Assembly (NCBI RefSeq): GCF_020536995.1
Contig: NC_068357.1
Span: 59,215,623-59,279,622, forward strand
Source: Dreissena polymorpha
Lineage: Eukaryota; Mollusca; Bivalvia; Myida; Dreissenidae
Reading direction: 5' to 3'
Length of the DNA: 64,000 bases
Below are positions 11,524 through 24,339 of this stretch, one piece after another. Both the position numbers and the translations under genes were made by a program. The notes under the pieces were generated by a model. That model had not been told where the DNA came from. It saw nothing but the letters and a program-made list of their open reading frames with translations, and searched no databases. How positions within the stretch are numbered: the first letter of the stretch is position 1; each line of letters starts with the position of its first letter.

Positions 11524-12908
11524 TTAGCCAACAATAGATAGATCTTGCTCCCACTCTTTGAGAAGAAACCCGGAGAAGTACGATTGATAGTATCCATAGA
11601 GGTTCTCCCCAGGGTCCCGATTGTGTATGGAAATAGCATCGCCTTTGTTGAGACACAAAACAAAGCTGCCGGCGCTGGTATCGTAATTTCCGCCACCATA
11701 TGCACCGACTCCGCCAGCATACATATTACAAATAAAATTTCCATTGCGGACCAGTTGGAAATGCGCATTGTGTCCTTGGTTAGACAGAAGTGTTGACATG
11801 AACACGTACACACCGGACACCGGAGCAGCGAATGCTCCGACGTGCTCATTATATGCCGAGCCGACGTTGGTAATGATTTGATCAAACTTCACATTTTGGC
11901 CAACACCAAGATTCATGACGTTGTTGCCTAGAGTAGCAAAGAATGCAACCACATCAGTCCCTGTATGGCGGGTCCCAACTGTGTAAATCTTCGAATCTTG
12001 CTCCCACTCTTTGAGAAGAAACCCGGAGAAGTACGATTGATCGTATCCATAGAGGTTCTCCCCAGGGTCCCGATTGTGTATGGCAATAGCATCGCCTTTG
12101 TTGAGATACAAAACAAAGCTGCCGGCGCTGGTATCGTAATTTCCGCCACCATATGCACCGACTCCGCCAGCATACATATTACAAATAAAATTTCCATTGC
12201 GGAACAGTTGGAAATGCGCATTGTGTCCTTGGTTAGACAGAAGTGTTGACATGAACACGTACACACCGGACACCGGAGCAGCGAATGCTCCGACGTGCTC
12301 ATTATATGCCGAGCCGACGTTGGTAATGATGCGATCAAACTTCACATTTTGGCCAACACCAAGATTCATGACGTTGTTGCTTAGAGTAGCAAAGAATGCA
12401 ACCACATCAGTCCCTGTATGGCGGGTTCCAACTGTGTAAATCTTCGAATCTCGCTCCCACTCTTTGAGAAGAAACCCGGAGAAGTACGATTGATCGTATC
12501 CATAGAGGTTCTCCCCAGGGTCCTGATTGTGTATGGCAATAGCATCGCCTTTGTTGAGATACAAAACAAAGCTGCCGGCGCTGGTATCGTAATTTCCGCC
12601 ACCATATGCACCAACTCCGCCAGCATACATATTACAAATAAAATTTCCATTGCGGACCAGTTGGAAATGCGCATTGTGTCCTTGGTTAGACAGAAGTGTT
12701 GACATGAACACGTACACACCGGACACCGGAGCAGCGAATGCTCCGACGTGCTCATTATATGCCGAGCCGACGTTTGTAATGATGCGATCAAACTTCACAT
12801 TTTGGCCAACACCAAGATTCATGACGTTGTTGCTTAGAGTAGCAAAGAATGCAACCACATCAGTCCCTGTTTGGCGGGTCCCAACAGTGTAAATCTTCGA
12901 ATCATGAC
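11524..12908 (-). CDS. Terminal exon with three tandem C1q domains (C1q-domain-containing protein)
   Basis: The exon encodes three consecutive C1q/TNF-like jelly-roll domains of about 152 residues each, almost identical. Each shows the family pattern: FFATL near the start, KFD.IITNVGSAYN, GAFAAPVSGVYVF, an NGNF motif, SAGSFVLYLNKGDAI and a final YFSGFLL. Secreted C1q-domain proteins bind microbial surface molecules and trimerise; bivalves have hundreds. The acceptor TATTTTAG precedes 12908 and the exon starts in phase 1. The stop is at 11524-11526. There is no collagen stretch. Near identity of the three units suggests recent internal duplication or homogenisation. Domain certainty is high; the 5' partner is discussed with the exons at 15620-18041. 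Confidence 0.93.
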
Positions 12909-13021
12909 CTAAAATAGTATAATAATGTATTTATTGAATCAGTATGAGAATGAGTAGGACATCTAGCATTCGCAGTTGTTGTAGTATAAGTAGTAGTAGT
13001 ACGTAGTAGTAGTAGTAGTAG

Positions 13022-13605
<584 letters not shown>

Positions 13606-13606
<1 letters not shown>

Positions 13607-13672
13607 TGTAGCGAGAGAAGATGTTATGAGTATTTGAAGTAGCGAAATAAGTAATATTATTTGCGAAAGCAA
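13606..13672 (-). other. Signal-peptide-like segment without an ATG; possible alternative first exon
   Basis: The minus strand reads a hydrophobic run (LSQIILLISLLQILITSSLA) ending at the donor CTACAG|GTAAAA in phase 1, which would join in frame to the C1q exon at 12908. However no in-frame ATG exists between the upstream stop and this segment; the first codon available is TTG (context ACCATTGC, one base away from ACCATG). It is either a first exon whose start codon has been damaged, a non-AUG start, or coincidence in AT-rich DNA. I prefer the signal exon at 18041. Confidence 0.3.
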
Positions 13673-13679
13673 TGGTAGT

Positions 13680-15600
13680 AAATATATTAGTGCAAGTTTA
13701 AGACATAGTATAAGACGTAGAGATAAAAGTTAAATAAAAGCCTGTTTTCTTTGGTGTGCTTGCGCTGTGTTTAATAAGATGGCTAATTATCGACAATTGT
13801 TTTGTCGCATGGTCGCGAACATTTGAGAAGTTCAATCAGAAGGTTATTGTCAACCAGAATTTGATTGGCTTCAGGTTTTATTTCAATGGCTCTTAAGCAT
13901 CAAGTATCGCGAGGACCTGAGTCGTAAGTATAATTAATTCACACAAAAGACCTGCTTAAGATACGTTACGAACCTTCTAGTCCCTACTGGCAACTGACAG
14001 AATATTTCAAACTTAAATGTTCCTGATAAGTTAGTGTAGTCCAATAACGCTTAAATCTGTGTCTAGATCATGTCGCCGTTCTCTTATCTTCCACACATTT
14101 TGACAATGAGTGTGAATGTTCTAAAAAGTGATTGTCGTTCGGCCGTAATAAATTACAGCTGAAAAACACGTTGTTTTCATGCGAGTTATAATGGAACTGA
14201 TACTAAAAATTCGATGGAATTTATCTGAAACGTGTATAGTACAAACGACAATGTCTAAAGTAGTGCGATCTCAATAGTTATTCATTTTGATGCAAAAGAA
14301 ACTACAAAATTCCACTGGTATTATTTAATCTTGAATGGTCGAAACAAATACTGTTATAAAAACTTATTAGTATCATATTTAATTTGAAGATAGTTTTGAA
14401 TCCGAAGTATCGCACTCGTTATGAATAAATCTCAATACATTTGACTTTGAAGTGAAATGATATAAAATATTGATGTTTTATATGTATTTCTAAAGCTAAA
14501 TATGCATTATTTGACATAATAACCAAAACTGCATTTAAATTGGTAATGTTTTGACGAAATACTGGCCAGATTTAGCGTAATGTAGTTATCCTAATCATTT
14601 ACCAAGTTTGATATATTATCGGTCTCTCTGATTGGTTGCTAAGGTATGTTTCTATGTCCTTATGCTTGTTGTAAAAGTAGTTTCTTAGTGGAAAAATGAA
14701 ACTCTTGCTCAAGTTTTTCTTAAAACATCTTGATATTGTTTCACAAATAAAATGCTGATAAAACAGTTGAAAACCGCCTTATAAGCCATAGCCATTGTAA
14801 CACAGTTATGTCTGAAGTTATTTAAAACTTATTACATCACCCACTAGTTAACATGACCTATTTTTTCATAAAAAAACATTATGGCAACAATATGGTACGT
14901 TAATTTTTGTTAATATAATAAAACAATTATTTACATTTAGTGAACACGGTAACGGCTTTCTATTTCTTTATTTCTTTATATCAATTTAAAGAACACTTGT
15001 TTTAAAAGTTCAAACATCAAACCAAATGTTAACCATGGGGTATAATTATTGCTAGTCTACACTTTATCGGATTGCTTTTATTGGATACAACCTGGTTAGC
15101 GTTAATATAAACTAAGGTGAATAATAGCATTGTAAATTGTAATCCAAATCTTTAATAGTATAATGAAATAAAATTATAATGCAAACTATTTTAAATAAAA
15201 ATTATTTCTACACAAAATCAAAATATACTTACATAAGAGCAATACAAATAAAACATAGTTATAAATATATATACGGAAATGATAATATAAAGAAATGTAT
15301 TTCACTATATCAAACGACTTATTTAAATCTTTGAAGAAAATCATTTTTTTTCTCCATAAAAGCATGCTTTCAAAAAGAATCTATGAATCGAGACATATTT
15401 GCAAATCATATGCAAATGTTTTTTTTTATTTACCAAACATTTTTTAACAATCCCTTAAAATTACAAAATTGTATATTTAACTAATTCGAGTTTTATGCAG
15501 AGACGTTAATCTGTGTAACTGGATTGTCAATAATTAAACTTTGAACAGAAGCAAATTTAAATATAAGAAAGCAAACGACTGTAACAATGCATATATTCAA
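13680..15600. other. Intron or intergenic, nothing recognised
   Basis: AT-rich sequence with no open frame or repeat that I can name. On the preferred gene model it is part of the 2.7-kb intron between the last cysteine-rich exon and the C1q exon. Confidence 0.4.
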
Positions 15601-15619
15601 ACTGGAAGAACTAACTTAC

Positions 15620-15736
15620 TGGGACAAACGCGTTGAGAACACGTGGCCTTTCCATCGTCACATTTGCAGTCGTTACAATCGTCTTTGAAAGTTTGACCAT
15701 CCTGGTAGGTTTCTCCTTTGTATGTGCAAGGGGTCT
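15620..15736 (-). CDS. Cysteine-rich module exon (VWC/pacifastin-like), intact six-cysteine form
   Basis: A 117-nt exon with acceptor AATTATAG and donor CCCA|GTAAGT, phase 1 at both ends. It encodes TPCTYKGETYQDGQTF followed by KDDCNDCKCDDGKATC and SQRVCP. The six cysteines have spacing C-x16-C-x2-C-x-C-x6-C-x4-C. The last five match the pacifastin pattern C-N-x-C-x-C-x2-G-x3-C-x4-C and also the first half of a von Willebrand factor C domain; the long first loop favours VWC. Such modules are extracellular and serve as protease inhibitors or binding modules. The phase-1 end lets it splice directly to the C1q exon at 12908. Confidence 0.75.
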
Positions 15737-16067
15737 CTATAATTAAACACAAATATGCACACAGTGAAACCTCAGCTGCATCAGCATGAAAGAAACATTT
15801 CAATAGCACGTGACTCTTTATTTATGGCTTATAGCAAATCTCTGAACAGTGTGACACACATTAAATAAACAAGACAACACCCACAAGTACACAATAGAAC
15901 AAACCATATTTACGATGATATCCCAGAATTTTAACTGTCACATCACAGTATTTTGAGATTATATTCGCATTTGAACGGCAATAAAATAAAAGTGTGAGGT
16001 AAACACATGTTTGAGCGCTCTAAACCATACAATTATTGGCTCAGAGCTATCCAACAGTATTTGGAGT

Positions 16068-16184
16068 GTATATAACAATTACATGTAATAACTCTCATGA
16101 CATCGTCACATTTGCACTCGCTATAAACGTCTATGAAAGTTTGACCGTCCTGATAGGTTTTTTCTTGGTAGGTACATGGATTCT
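16068..16184 (-). pseudogene. Decayed cysteine-rich exon
   Basis: This is homologous to the exons at 15620 and 16454. The acceptor TTACAG and the first two thirds are kept (NPCTYQEKTYQDGQTFIDVY), but after CKCDD the pattern breaks down. The position corresponding to the donor reads CACTCCA|AATACT, so the GT is lost. The frame stays open over the 117 bases expected. It is probably skipped in the mature transcript. Flanking intron sequence also matches its neighbours, so whole exon-intron units were duplicated in tandem. Confidence 0.7.
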
Positions 16185-16453
16185 CTGTAATTTAACACAC
16201 ATATGCACAAAAAGTAACGTCAGCTGCATCATTAGTAAAAATGGGTGAAAAACATCTGGGGTTTTGTAATGGCAAGTTGCCAATCTATTAGCATTGTTGC
16301 ACAAAAATATATAAGCCAACAAACCCATCTACACTACAGATAAGGGTTATACTGGTTTGTCGATGTAGAAAAATGTAACAGAAGCAAATATAAAGATAAC
16401 ATAAAAAAACGACTGATACATCGTTTGCTTAAAAAATGTAAACAGTAACTTAC

Positions 16454-16570
16454 TGGGATATACGCGTTGATAACATGTGACTTTTCCATTGTCACATTTG
16501 CACTCGCTATAAACGTCTATGAAAGTTTGACCGTCCTGGTAGGTTTTTTCTTTGTAAGTACATGGATTCT
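16454..16570 (-). CDS. Cysteine-rich module exon (VWC/pacifastin-like), four-cysteine form
   Basis: A 117-nt exon with acceptor AATTACAG and donor CCCA|GTAAGT, phase 1-1. It encodes NPCTYKEKTYQDGQTF, then IDVYSECKCDNGKVTC and YQRVYP. Relative to the exon at 15620 the second and sixth cysteines are both tyrosine. In pacifastin domains cysteines 2 and 6 form a disulfide, so a complete pair may have been lost together. Symmetric phase makes insertion or skipping neutral to the frame. It lies between the signal exon and the intact module. Confidence 0.72.
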
Positions 16571-17394
16571 CTGTAATTTAACACACATATGCATCATTAG
16601 TAACAAATTGGTTAAAAACATCTGGGTTTTTATGGCAAGTTGCCAATCTATTAGCATTGTTGCACAAAAGAAATGTATAAGCAAACATACCCATCTACAC
16701 TACAGAACAAAACAATAATGACTCTTGGATTACCGAATTTGAACGGTCAAATACAAGCATTTGGTGTTCAAACAGGAACTCTAAAACCCACGATCATCAC
16801 GGAACTATTCACATCAATGGAGCTTATCTGCAATATCAGAACGAAGCCGTAAGAATGGTTTTAAATGCCAATTTACATAGCTTGGTCGTGTAGGTTTATT
16901 CTTTGAAATGTACAATAGTATTACCTTCATAGTGTCATAAAATTAAATTATATTAACACAATAATTAATTTCCACCATATATAGATTTGCTTTCATTAAA
17001 GCATCTAAAACAGAAATAGGAATACCAGTACTAAATAATCTAGAGTATAAATCCAATAACATATATGTGTACTGAAATTACAATACAGAGGTACGTATTT
17101 CAATGAAGCAAAATTTTTATTTAGATTAAAACATACATGCCAGTATTATTTTATATGTGTATCGTATTATGACAGTATAAGTGAAACGTGCTTAAAAACG
17201 AAACAGATCGATCGAGGTATATTCGCATATTCTATGCAATTTACGTGTTTTTCTTTTTTTTACCAGTTTGTGTAGCTTCCCTAACAATTCAAGTATTTAT
17301 ATTTCACTAAAACGAAATTTTAGACAGACACGAAATCCTGGGCACTGAATTGCTTATTTTGAACATTTTATCAGAAGAAAATATAAATATAAAA

Positions 17395-17525
17395 CAAAAC
17401 GACTGATACATCGTTTATATTCATACTGAATCAATCAACTTAATTGGATTTTTTTATATAGCCACGTAAGTTTTGATGTCGATTCACACTTTGTATAACA
17501 TTTACATAGTGGGACAAACTCGTAA
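17395..17525 (-). pseudogene. Relic of another exon-intron unit
   Basis: AACGACTGATACATCGTTT at about 17398 matches intron sequence next to the exon at 16454, and GTGGGACAAACTCG near 17509 matches the 3' end of the intact exon (GGGACAAACGCG). The body between them is no longer recognisable. It indicates that the array once had at least four units. Confidence 0.45.
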
Positions 17526-17980
17526 ATCTAGTTTAAGTTGACCATTTATGAATTACAAATTCCTTCATATGAACACACGTGTTTTGCAACGATTACTTTT
17601 CAGAACACTAAACTTCATTTATCGATTACCTACTCGGTAATTTAAGGTCAATAATTAGACTTTTCCTTGGTTGCATCGCTACGATCGTCCTTTTTATAGT
17701 TTTCTTTGTGATTGTCTAATTCCAACGTTCATGAACAAGCTTTTAGAACTATTGCAATAGTTTAAGACCAATTGTAATAATTATGATACATTAAATCAAT
17801 AGATTTCGTAAACGCTTTCCATAAAAAATGCTCTAAAATGTAAAAAGCAATGACTGTATTATCAACGCCGTCTGCATTATAAACATTATACACACTTTCC
17901 CGACATTCAACATTGAGACTTTGAATGACATTCCATCTCAAAGTTAACTTAAGCAAATATAAGTTACGCATTTTACTCAC

Positions 17981-18041
17981 TGGTAGCCGAAGCCAGAACG
18001 CAAAGGCTCGCTAATAAGAAAACGATTTGTATCGTCGTCAT
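17981..18041 (-). CDS. First coding exon: signal peptide (probable start of the VWC-C1q gene)
   Basis: Begins with ATG immediately after the strong acceptor TTTAGTTTCAG, so a non-coding 5' exon lies upstream. It encodes MTTIQIVFLLASLCVLASAT, a textbook signal peptide with a hydrophobic core and small residues at the cleavage side, and ends at CTACCA|GTGAGT in phase 1. It joins in frame to the exon at 16570, then 15736, then the C1q exon at 12908: 61+117+117+1385 nt is 560 codons including stop. The protein would be secreted: signal peptide, two cysteine-rich modules, three C1q domains. The individual exon is convincing; the complete chain is inference. Confidence 0.72.
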
Positions 18042-18179
18042 CTGAAACTAAAACAAGTGTCAATTTATCCCTGTTGAAAATGTGTTTAAATACGTATGCC
18101 GAATATATATTAACAGACCAACACTTACTGTTCAAGCTACGTGTGGTACTAGTCTTTGTATTGATGTGCATATACAACT

Positions 18180-21100
18180 ATTTTAATAATAATAAAAAAG
18201 TAAGCTGACTAGTTTACTCATGAATAGCATACAAAATAGAAAATCAAACGGGCAAAGTATGGAATACATAAATTACTTCATGTTACCATATGTGTAATAT
18301 GCAACAGACAACCAATAGTAACGAACTTGAAATAATTCATTTTAAATAATTGTAATGTCAAGTTTAGACAAAAACACAACACAAATGAATCCAGTTAAAT
18401 TAAATCAAGATAATCGCGTTACTTTGAATACCACACGGCTCCTTTCGTCAAAATCGAACTTTGGACAAAAAACTGTGGAATATCTCTATTTATATTTTAG
18501 CGGCCGTTCAATTCTTTCATACTATGTCATCATCAAGCTGTTACCAAAAACATCAAGGGATTTCAGTAATTACATTTCTTTGTTATTCCGCTTCTTATTT
18601 GTCTTGTATATACACGGAATATTACACGTGTTCTTAAAATCCGTAGTGTGCTATAACCAGTAAAAAAATATAAGTACACCTTTTTATTGATTTGCGTACT
18701 GTTAAAGATCTTATCTTCGTTAAGTGCCAGTCTTGCGACCGTCGGCATCGATTTAACCAAATGGTCATCGGATTTAAAGTTGAAATCTCAATAACCTAAT
18801 AATTGGTCGCGCAAATAAGGAAAAATCGGATTTTTAAATTAGCTGTTATAGTGCTAATCCACTTTAAAATGTGTCAAACCATAATGATAGATAGAATGGC
18901 AACATTCGTGTTCAGTCGCAAGCGGTTTAAACAGTTTACCTTGAAATAGGAATACATTTGCTGGGGGCTAACTTTATTCGAGAACAACGGTTTATTATAT
19001 CCATTCGCATTCCTGTTGTTACAAGACATTTGAAGATGCAATTTGGAAACTGTTTATACGAATGATGCTACCGTAACACTACTTTTATTAATTGTATTTC
19101 ATATATTATAATGATATTCCAACTTGAAAATCAAATAAGTGAATGATAGTGAATATAGCGAAAAAGATACATAAGTGGCTGTTAATAGATGTACCATTCC
19201 GTCTATGTGATCTGCGGCATGTGCACTTCTAAACAATCGATTGAAAGAATTACAATGCCTTATAATTGTGCCTGTGTCAAATGAGAATTACGTAAAGCAA
19301 TACAATGACCGTTCGAAGGTGGTTCATTGTTTTGCTTGATATTTGTAAAGCAATACAATGACCGTTCGAAGGTGGTTCATTGTTTTGCTTGATATTTAGT
19401 CATGTCTAAGATGCATATGTTGTCCTTTGCCATACGTAATGCATCTCGAATTAATAATGAAAATTGCTCTCCTCATGCTACTGGATCTTACTGTAACAGT
19501 TTATCTTCGAAATGAAAAAAAAATAATTCAGGAAAATATATTCGTATAGCTCTAGAAAGTTTCTTACTCTTTTTTGGACAAAATACCACAGTTTTGTAAA
19601 CGGATTCTTTCAAAGGTACATACAGGATGCTGCATTGTTAGTACTATTTGAATAATGGTTGAAATGTAATGTAAAACAATATTAATAACAGCTAAAACAG
19701 ACCAGTTTGCCTACATTTGAATCACGAGAAAACTTACATATGTTGTTTTATTAGTTTACTAATTATCCTTAAAACAAAAAGGAAAAATTGTTATCACGAT
19801 CGCGTTACCATTCAAATAAACAACGTAAGTGTTTGCACACCGTAATTTAATGTTTTGTGTTTTATTTACCGCTATCAACATAACTAACGTATTTCATTCA
19901 TTGTTTTATCATTATTTATACGAAAAGTTACACTACAATAACATTGCCATGCGATAGTCTCCAATTTAGGCAAATGAAAAATTGTTTTTACTTTAGGCCC
20001 AGTTTATTCCTAATTGTTTGTCCATGCTCCTGCAAAATATGGGACATTGTGTTTTGTGTATATCTGGCTATCAATACGCATATGTGTATGCACCTGCTGT
20101 GCAGCTGTGAAAGGACTTGTTTCAGGCTATGGTAAATACAGTCCTGCAAATAAAATTGACTCATTGATCAGCTTTGTACCTCAGCGAAACGATTTTATAT
20201 AATGACAAGAGTGCGTGGTCTATATCAACGCGCTTTAGAATATCCTAAGCTTGGATCAGGCGTTTCATAAAGAGGTCATGTAAAAAAGCCTTTAATAATG
20301 TTGTGCTTTATCAAACATCAGGCATTGCTCATCATCACTCGTGGTCTTGATGTTAAGAAGTAATGAGCACAAGAATAAATAGGGTTAAGAAGTAATCCGT
20401 CTAGTTAGTACAATGTTTTGACCACTAATGATGGGATTATGCAATTATTTACCATGTGTTATATGTGTAATGTCTGGTTTATTACATTAATCTAATGTAA
20501 AACAACACTCCTGACTCGTTAACATCTGCGAAGAGATTTGACTGGTCCCTAGCAAAGGCCATATTAAATCTCTGTCGTTTTTCAAACCACGCGCTGATGG
20601 TACGTAAAATACGTATGTTGTGTTTTATGGTTTAAGTTCGCTTTTCTCTTTGTCATTTCTCACGTCGATCTTTATATAAAATACCTATTTTAATAGACAT
20701 TTACACTGATTTTCATAAACTTCTTAAACCAGTAAGAACCGACCGCTAGAGTGGATTTCAACCGATGCGCAATTTAACTGCCGCCATAAAATACAAAGTA
20801 ATGCTGGTCGATTCAAATAGTATTGCTGGTATATTTAATTTAAAATAATTTTATTTTCATTAATATTATCAATAATATCAACTCTCTGACAATTTTGATT
20901 TAGATTCTAATGAAAATGGCACTGATTTAGCCGACTTCTTAATCTCGAGGGTTTCAAAACATAACCCATTCTGCTCTTTCTGACTTACTTGCCATTTAAC
21001 GTCAGTACCATACATACTGGCCGAAAGATGGAATAATATTTCTTAAAACATCACTCAATCATGAAGACTTAAATATTGTTGTTGGTTGGTATTACCACGT

Positions 21101-21890
21101 TGGTGTAGAAAGTTAGATTAAGTCTATTTGTGAAAGCCAGTGTCGCCAAGATGTCGTTGAGGTTTCACATCAAGTTAATATTGATGGTTTGCAGCTTTTT
21201 AAGAGCTCCGGTGTTCAATTAAGACACATTTAAGGTAGATTCATAAAACCTGCTGTTACCGAGCCAGTTTTTATTGGTTTGCTCGCATGCGATCAAACAC
21301 CTGTAATTTTAACTACATTTGTATGCCTAAATACTACACTTTTGCATTTGCGTGTTAATTACTGTGATATTCTGCATAAATATGTTATAAGAAATAATTT
21401 CTTTAATTGTACGATGACAGGACTGACTTTATGTTTACCCGCTTGGATGATAACATAGAGCAACATTGATTTTGTATGTACATATAAATTTAATGTGTTC
21501 GTTTCTCAAACATTAATGTTACATATTCATGATAGAAAAAGTAATGTTTATGCAATACATATATATTCTTAACTATTTAAGGTAGAGATAATTGCATCCA
21601 TCGCTCCTTAGAGGACATAAAAAGCGAGCGAGCGCTAGATGAAGACTATGTTGGCTTCCTTGTTTTCACGCATAAACGGACCTGTTAGAGGCCAGGAAAT
21701 TCTTGACGGAAGACATGTGGACGATGCGCACCAGCATTGTGATAAAGCTTCATCGTGAAGTTGTTATTTATTGTAAGATTCATTAAATTCTATGTAGAAT
21801 TATGGCGTATTATCTTCTAATTCGACTATCTCTAACTTAAGTAAACTTGTTACTTTGAACTGTGTGTGTTTGTTTGCTTTTGCATATTTT
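18180..21890. other. No recognisable gene apart from a 54-bp tandem hairpin
   Basis: AT-rich sequence. The upstream non-coding exon and promoter of the gene starting at 18041 should lie here but cannot be placed. A short open frame at about 21639-21760 (starting MKTMLASLFSRINGP) has no visible family. The only clear structure is the duplicated hairpin at 19292-19399. Confidence 0.4.
19292..19399. repeat. Tandemly duplicated 54-bp hairpin
   Basis: A unit of about 54 bp occurs twice in tandem without visible mismatch. Each contains the inverted pair AAGCAATACAATGACC / GGTTCATTGTTTTGCTT around a loop with GTTCGAAGGT, so each can form a stem of about 16 pairs. Confidence 0.85.
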
Positions 21891-21899
21891 TCCTCGCAG

Positions 21900-22059
21900 G
21901 TGGACTATTAAGCCAGCCAATGTTGGGGGTCAACTGTGAAACTCATGACGAAGCGTCTAATTACGGAGGTCCTTGAAAACCAGTTGGATAAAGGTTTTAA
22001 CTGGACATGGAGCGGAAAGATGTCATTTCAGTCGCTGAAGCTGTGTTTGGCTATTCTAA
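21900..22059 (+). CDS. Possible exon with start codon of a small unknown protein
   Basis: The exon follows the acceptor TTTTTCCTCGCAG and ends at TCTAA|GTAAGA. The start at 21945 (ATG) opens a frame of 38 codons plus one base (MTKRLITEVLENQLDKGF, then NWTWSGKMSFQSLK). The first 45 bases would be 5' UTR. The phase-1 end fits the next candidate exon at 22271. The joint product would be 71 residues, with aromatic and charged residues typical of a small folded domain; I cannot assign a family. The upstream exon is not located. Chance is possible at this length; the splice phases are the main support. Confidence 0.4.
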
Positions 22060-22270
22060 GTAAGACACTTTATTACACCATAAAGTACTAGTCAGCCATA
22101 GTGCATAGTGCTAACCGTAAATCAACATTAAATCGCACTGTACATTTGAAAAGTTAGAAATAATACATAAATTTGAAAAGAAAAGTAAATATCTTGTTTG
22201 TTATATTACAAATATTATGATATTTATAAATTTAATTGGTCATGAATAAAAACATGTACTATTGTAAAAG

Positions 22271-22371
22271 CCGTAGAGCGAGTCTATCCTAAAACAACGA
22301 ACAGTAAAACGGAGTTTTTCATCAAAGAATGGCTTCGAGATGCCAATGACCGCGAGGGTGGGCGCATCTAG
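22271..22371 (+). CDS. Possible terminal exon of the small unknown protein
   Basis: The acceptor TTGTAAAAG is followed by a frame that continues phase 1 from the exon ending at 22059 and runs to TAG at 22369-22371 (VERVYPKTTNSKTEF, then FIKEWLRDANDREGGRI). The composition (WLRDANDREGG) looks like protein and not translated AT-rich noise. Total coding length with the previous exon is 216 bases, exactly 72 codons including stop. The polypyrimidine tract is poor. Function unknown. Confidence 0.4.
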
Positions 22372-22379
22372 CCATCTAT

Positions 22380-24330
22380 AATGACATCAGCCATGACCAA
22401 AATATTCTGATGATTAGTTAACTATTTATGTGACTGTTAATATCGTTAATAGCTACAGCTAATTAGGTTTACAATTCTTAACCTTAACTAATAAAACGTA
22501 TGGCTTTTATTTCGTGAGCCTTGATTAGACTGCCTTTGTTTCATTTTTATATATTCTAAAATATTAAGGCTTTAAGTTTGCAATAAGCTGACTTAACCGA
22601 TTTTCAAAATAACATGAATGTTTGTTTGTTTCTGTTGTTGTTGTTGTTATCTTTTTTTATCGACGGCGGGGGTTAATTTTATTCGTGTTAATAAGTCCCT
22701 TAAGTCAGGTATTCATTTTGTTAAGTGTGTCATCGATTGCCTTAAATAATTTGAATCTAGTATCGTAACTCTAGAAATGCATTATAATTACATTAAGAGA
22801 TTTTAAAATGATAAATAATAAGAAAAAAGTTTGACATTGTCAGGGCTTAAACCAGTATAATTTCCATGGATTAAACCGCTATTGCTGTGACCACTAGGCC
22901 TTTCTGACTGTTATAAGAAGTATGTGGTCTACGTATTGTTACTCAATTTGAAGGCTTTTAACAGAAACTAACTATTCTTCAAAACTGAAAAGAATTAACA
23001 GAAACAAACTATTCTAAAGTATTCAATCGTCTCGGGTGTGTAACGCTTTATTATTTTATCAATTTTAATTATCACTTTTCATAAGCTAAACTGTATTTTA
23101 ATTGTCATTTTGCTCTCTTAGCTATAGTGTTCTTTAACATATTAAATATGTGACAAAAAGTGGTCAAATGTTATTATGACCATATGTAAACAAGTCCCTG
23201 CAGGACTTCTTTTCCTTTATCCATATGAGCATCAACAATATTATACTATTGCCTATTTTATGGTGTTTTATGAAGACAATGATGTAGCCCAATATATATT
23301 TCGTAAGCAAAATGTGTCAATTGTAGTAATTGGCTAATTTGATGAGTGGCAGAGAAAGTTTTGCCCGTTAAGACTGTCTATTGTTCCAGAAAGGTAGTCG
23401 GAATTAGAATTTATATGAAAAGTACACGGTAATAGTTATTATGTATATGATGTACAATTTATTGACATAATGTTCTGTTTAATTCATGCTGTATGTTAAT
23501 ACGCTGTTATGCATTTTATCCATTAACACCTTTCAAAAGTAATTTTACACTGATAAAAATTCAGGTTTTTAAAATAAAAGTAATACTGCTTCAGATAGTA
23601 AAAAATAAGGCGTTAAGATCATATTTCTATACACATGTATACCCTTCTATAATTTAAATTATTCGTTTGTTTGTTTTTCCAGTTTTATTGAATCGTCTTG
23701 TTGCCTCATGACTTACTATTTTTTAAATAGGTTGCAGAAAATTGGGCGTTATATTGTAGAGAAGAACTCCATTGTAATAGAATTATAGAATGATGTCTGT
23801 GAAATTCTATTAATTCCCCTTATCTTTTTTGTATATTTGTGAAACAAAACTTTTGGATATATATGAATATTTATCATGACTCAAAGTATTAGCTCCATAT
23901 CTACCTTAATGGAATAAATATAAAGATCTGGAAATGTCATCCGAACAGAGCAGAACCTAAATTTATTACCACGTGTACACAGAACATCGTCAGTCTTAAC
24001 CATATTATAACAGTCATATCATCATGTGTCTCACATATTACCTATTACGGGCCGACGGCGGACCAATAAATTATCTTGCCGAAATCGGGCCGAGCAAATG
24101 TCAATGGGTAAAACGATAACGGCTCGATGTCGTTACTAGCCGAGTTATGTTTACAGGCCTAGTTTTGCCTGAGCGTTGCATTAAGTAAATCATCTGTTGT
24201 TTATGTGTAATGCAATAATCCGAAAATCACACATTTTTTACAACCTTATCACGTTCATAAAACCTGGCGATGAATGCAAGAAGTAAATCGACTGTATCAT
24301 TTCAGGAACAATGTCTGATATGAAGGATAA
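22380..24330. other. No recognisable gene
   Basis: AT-rich sequence; no repeat or frame I can name. Confidence 0.4.
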
Positions 24331-24339
24331 CAACGAATA

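Noticed and set aside
11545-12892. Open frames in other frames and on the opposite strand over the C1q exon
   Set aside because: Shadows of a strongly coding, threefold repeated exon; they recur once per repeat unit.
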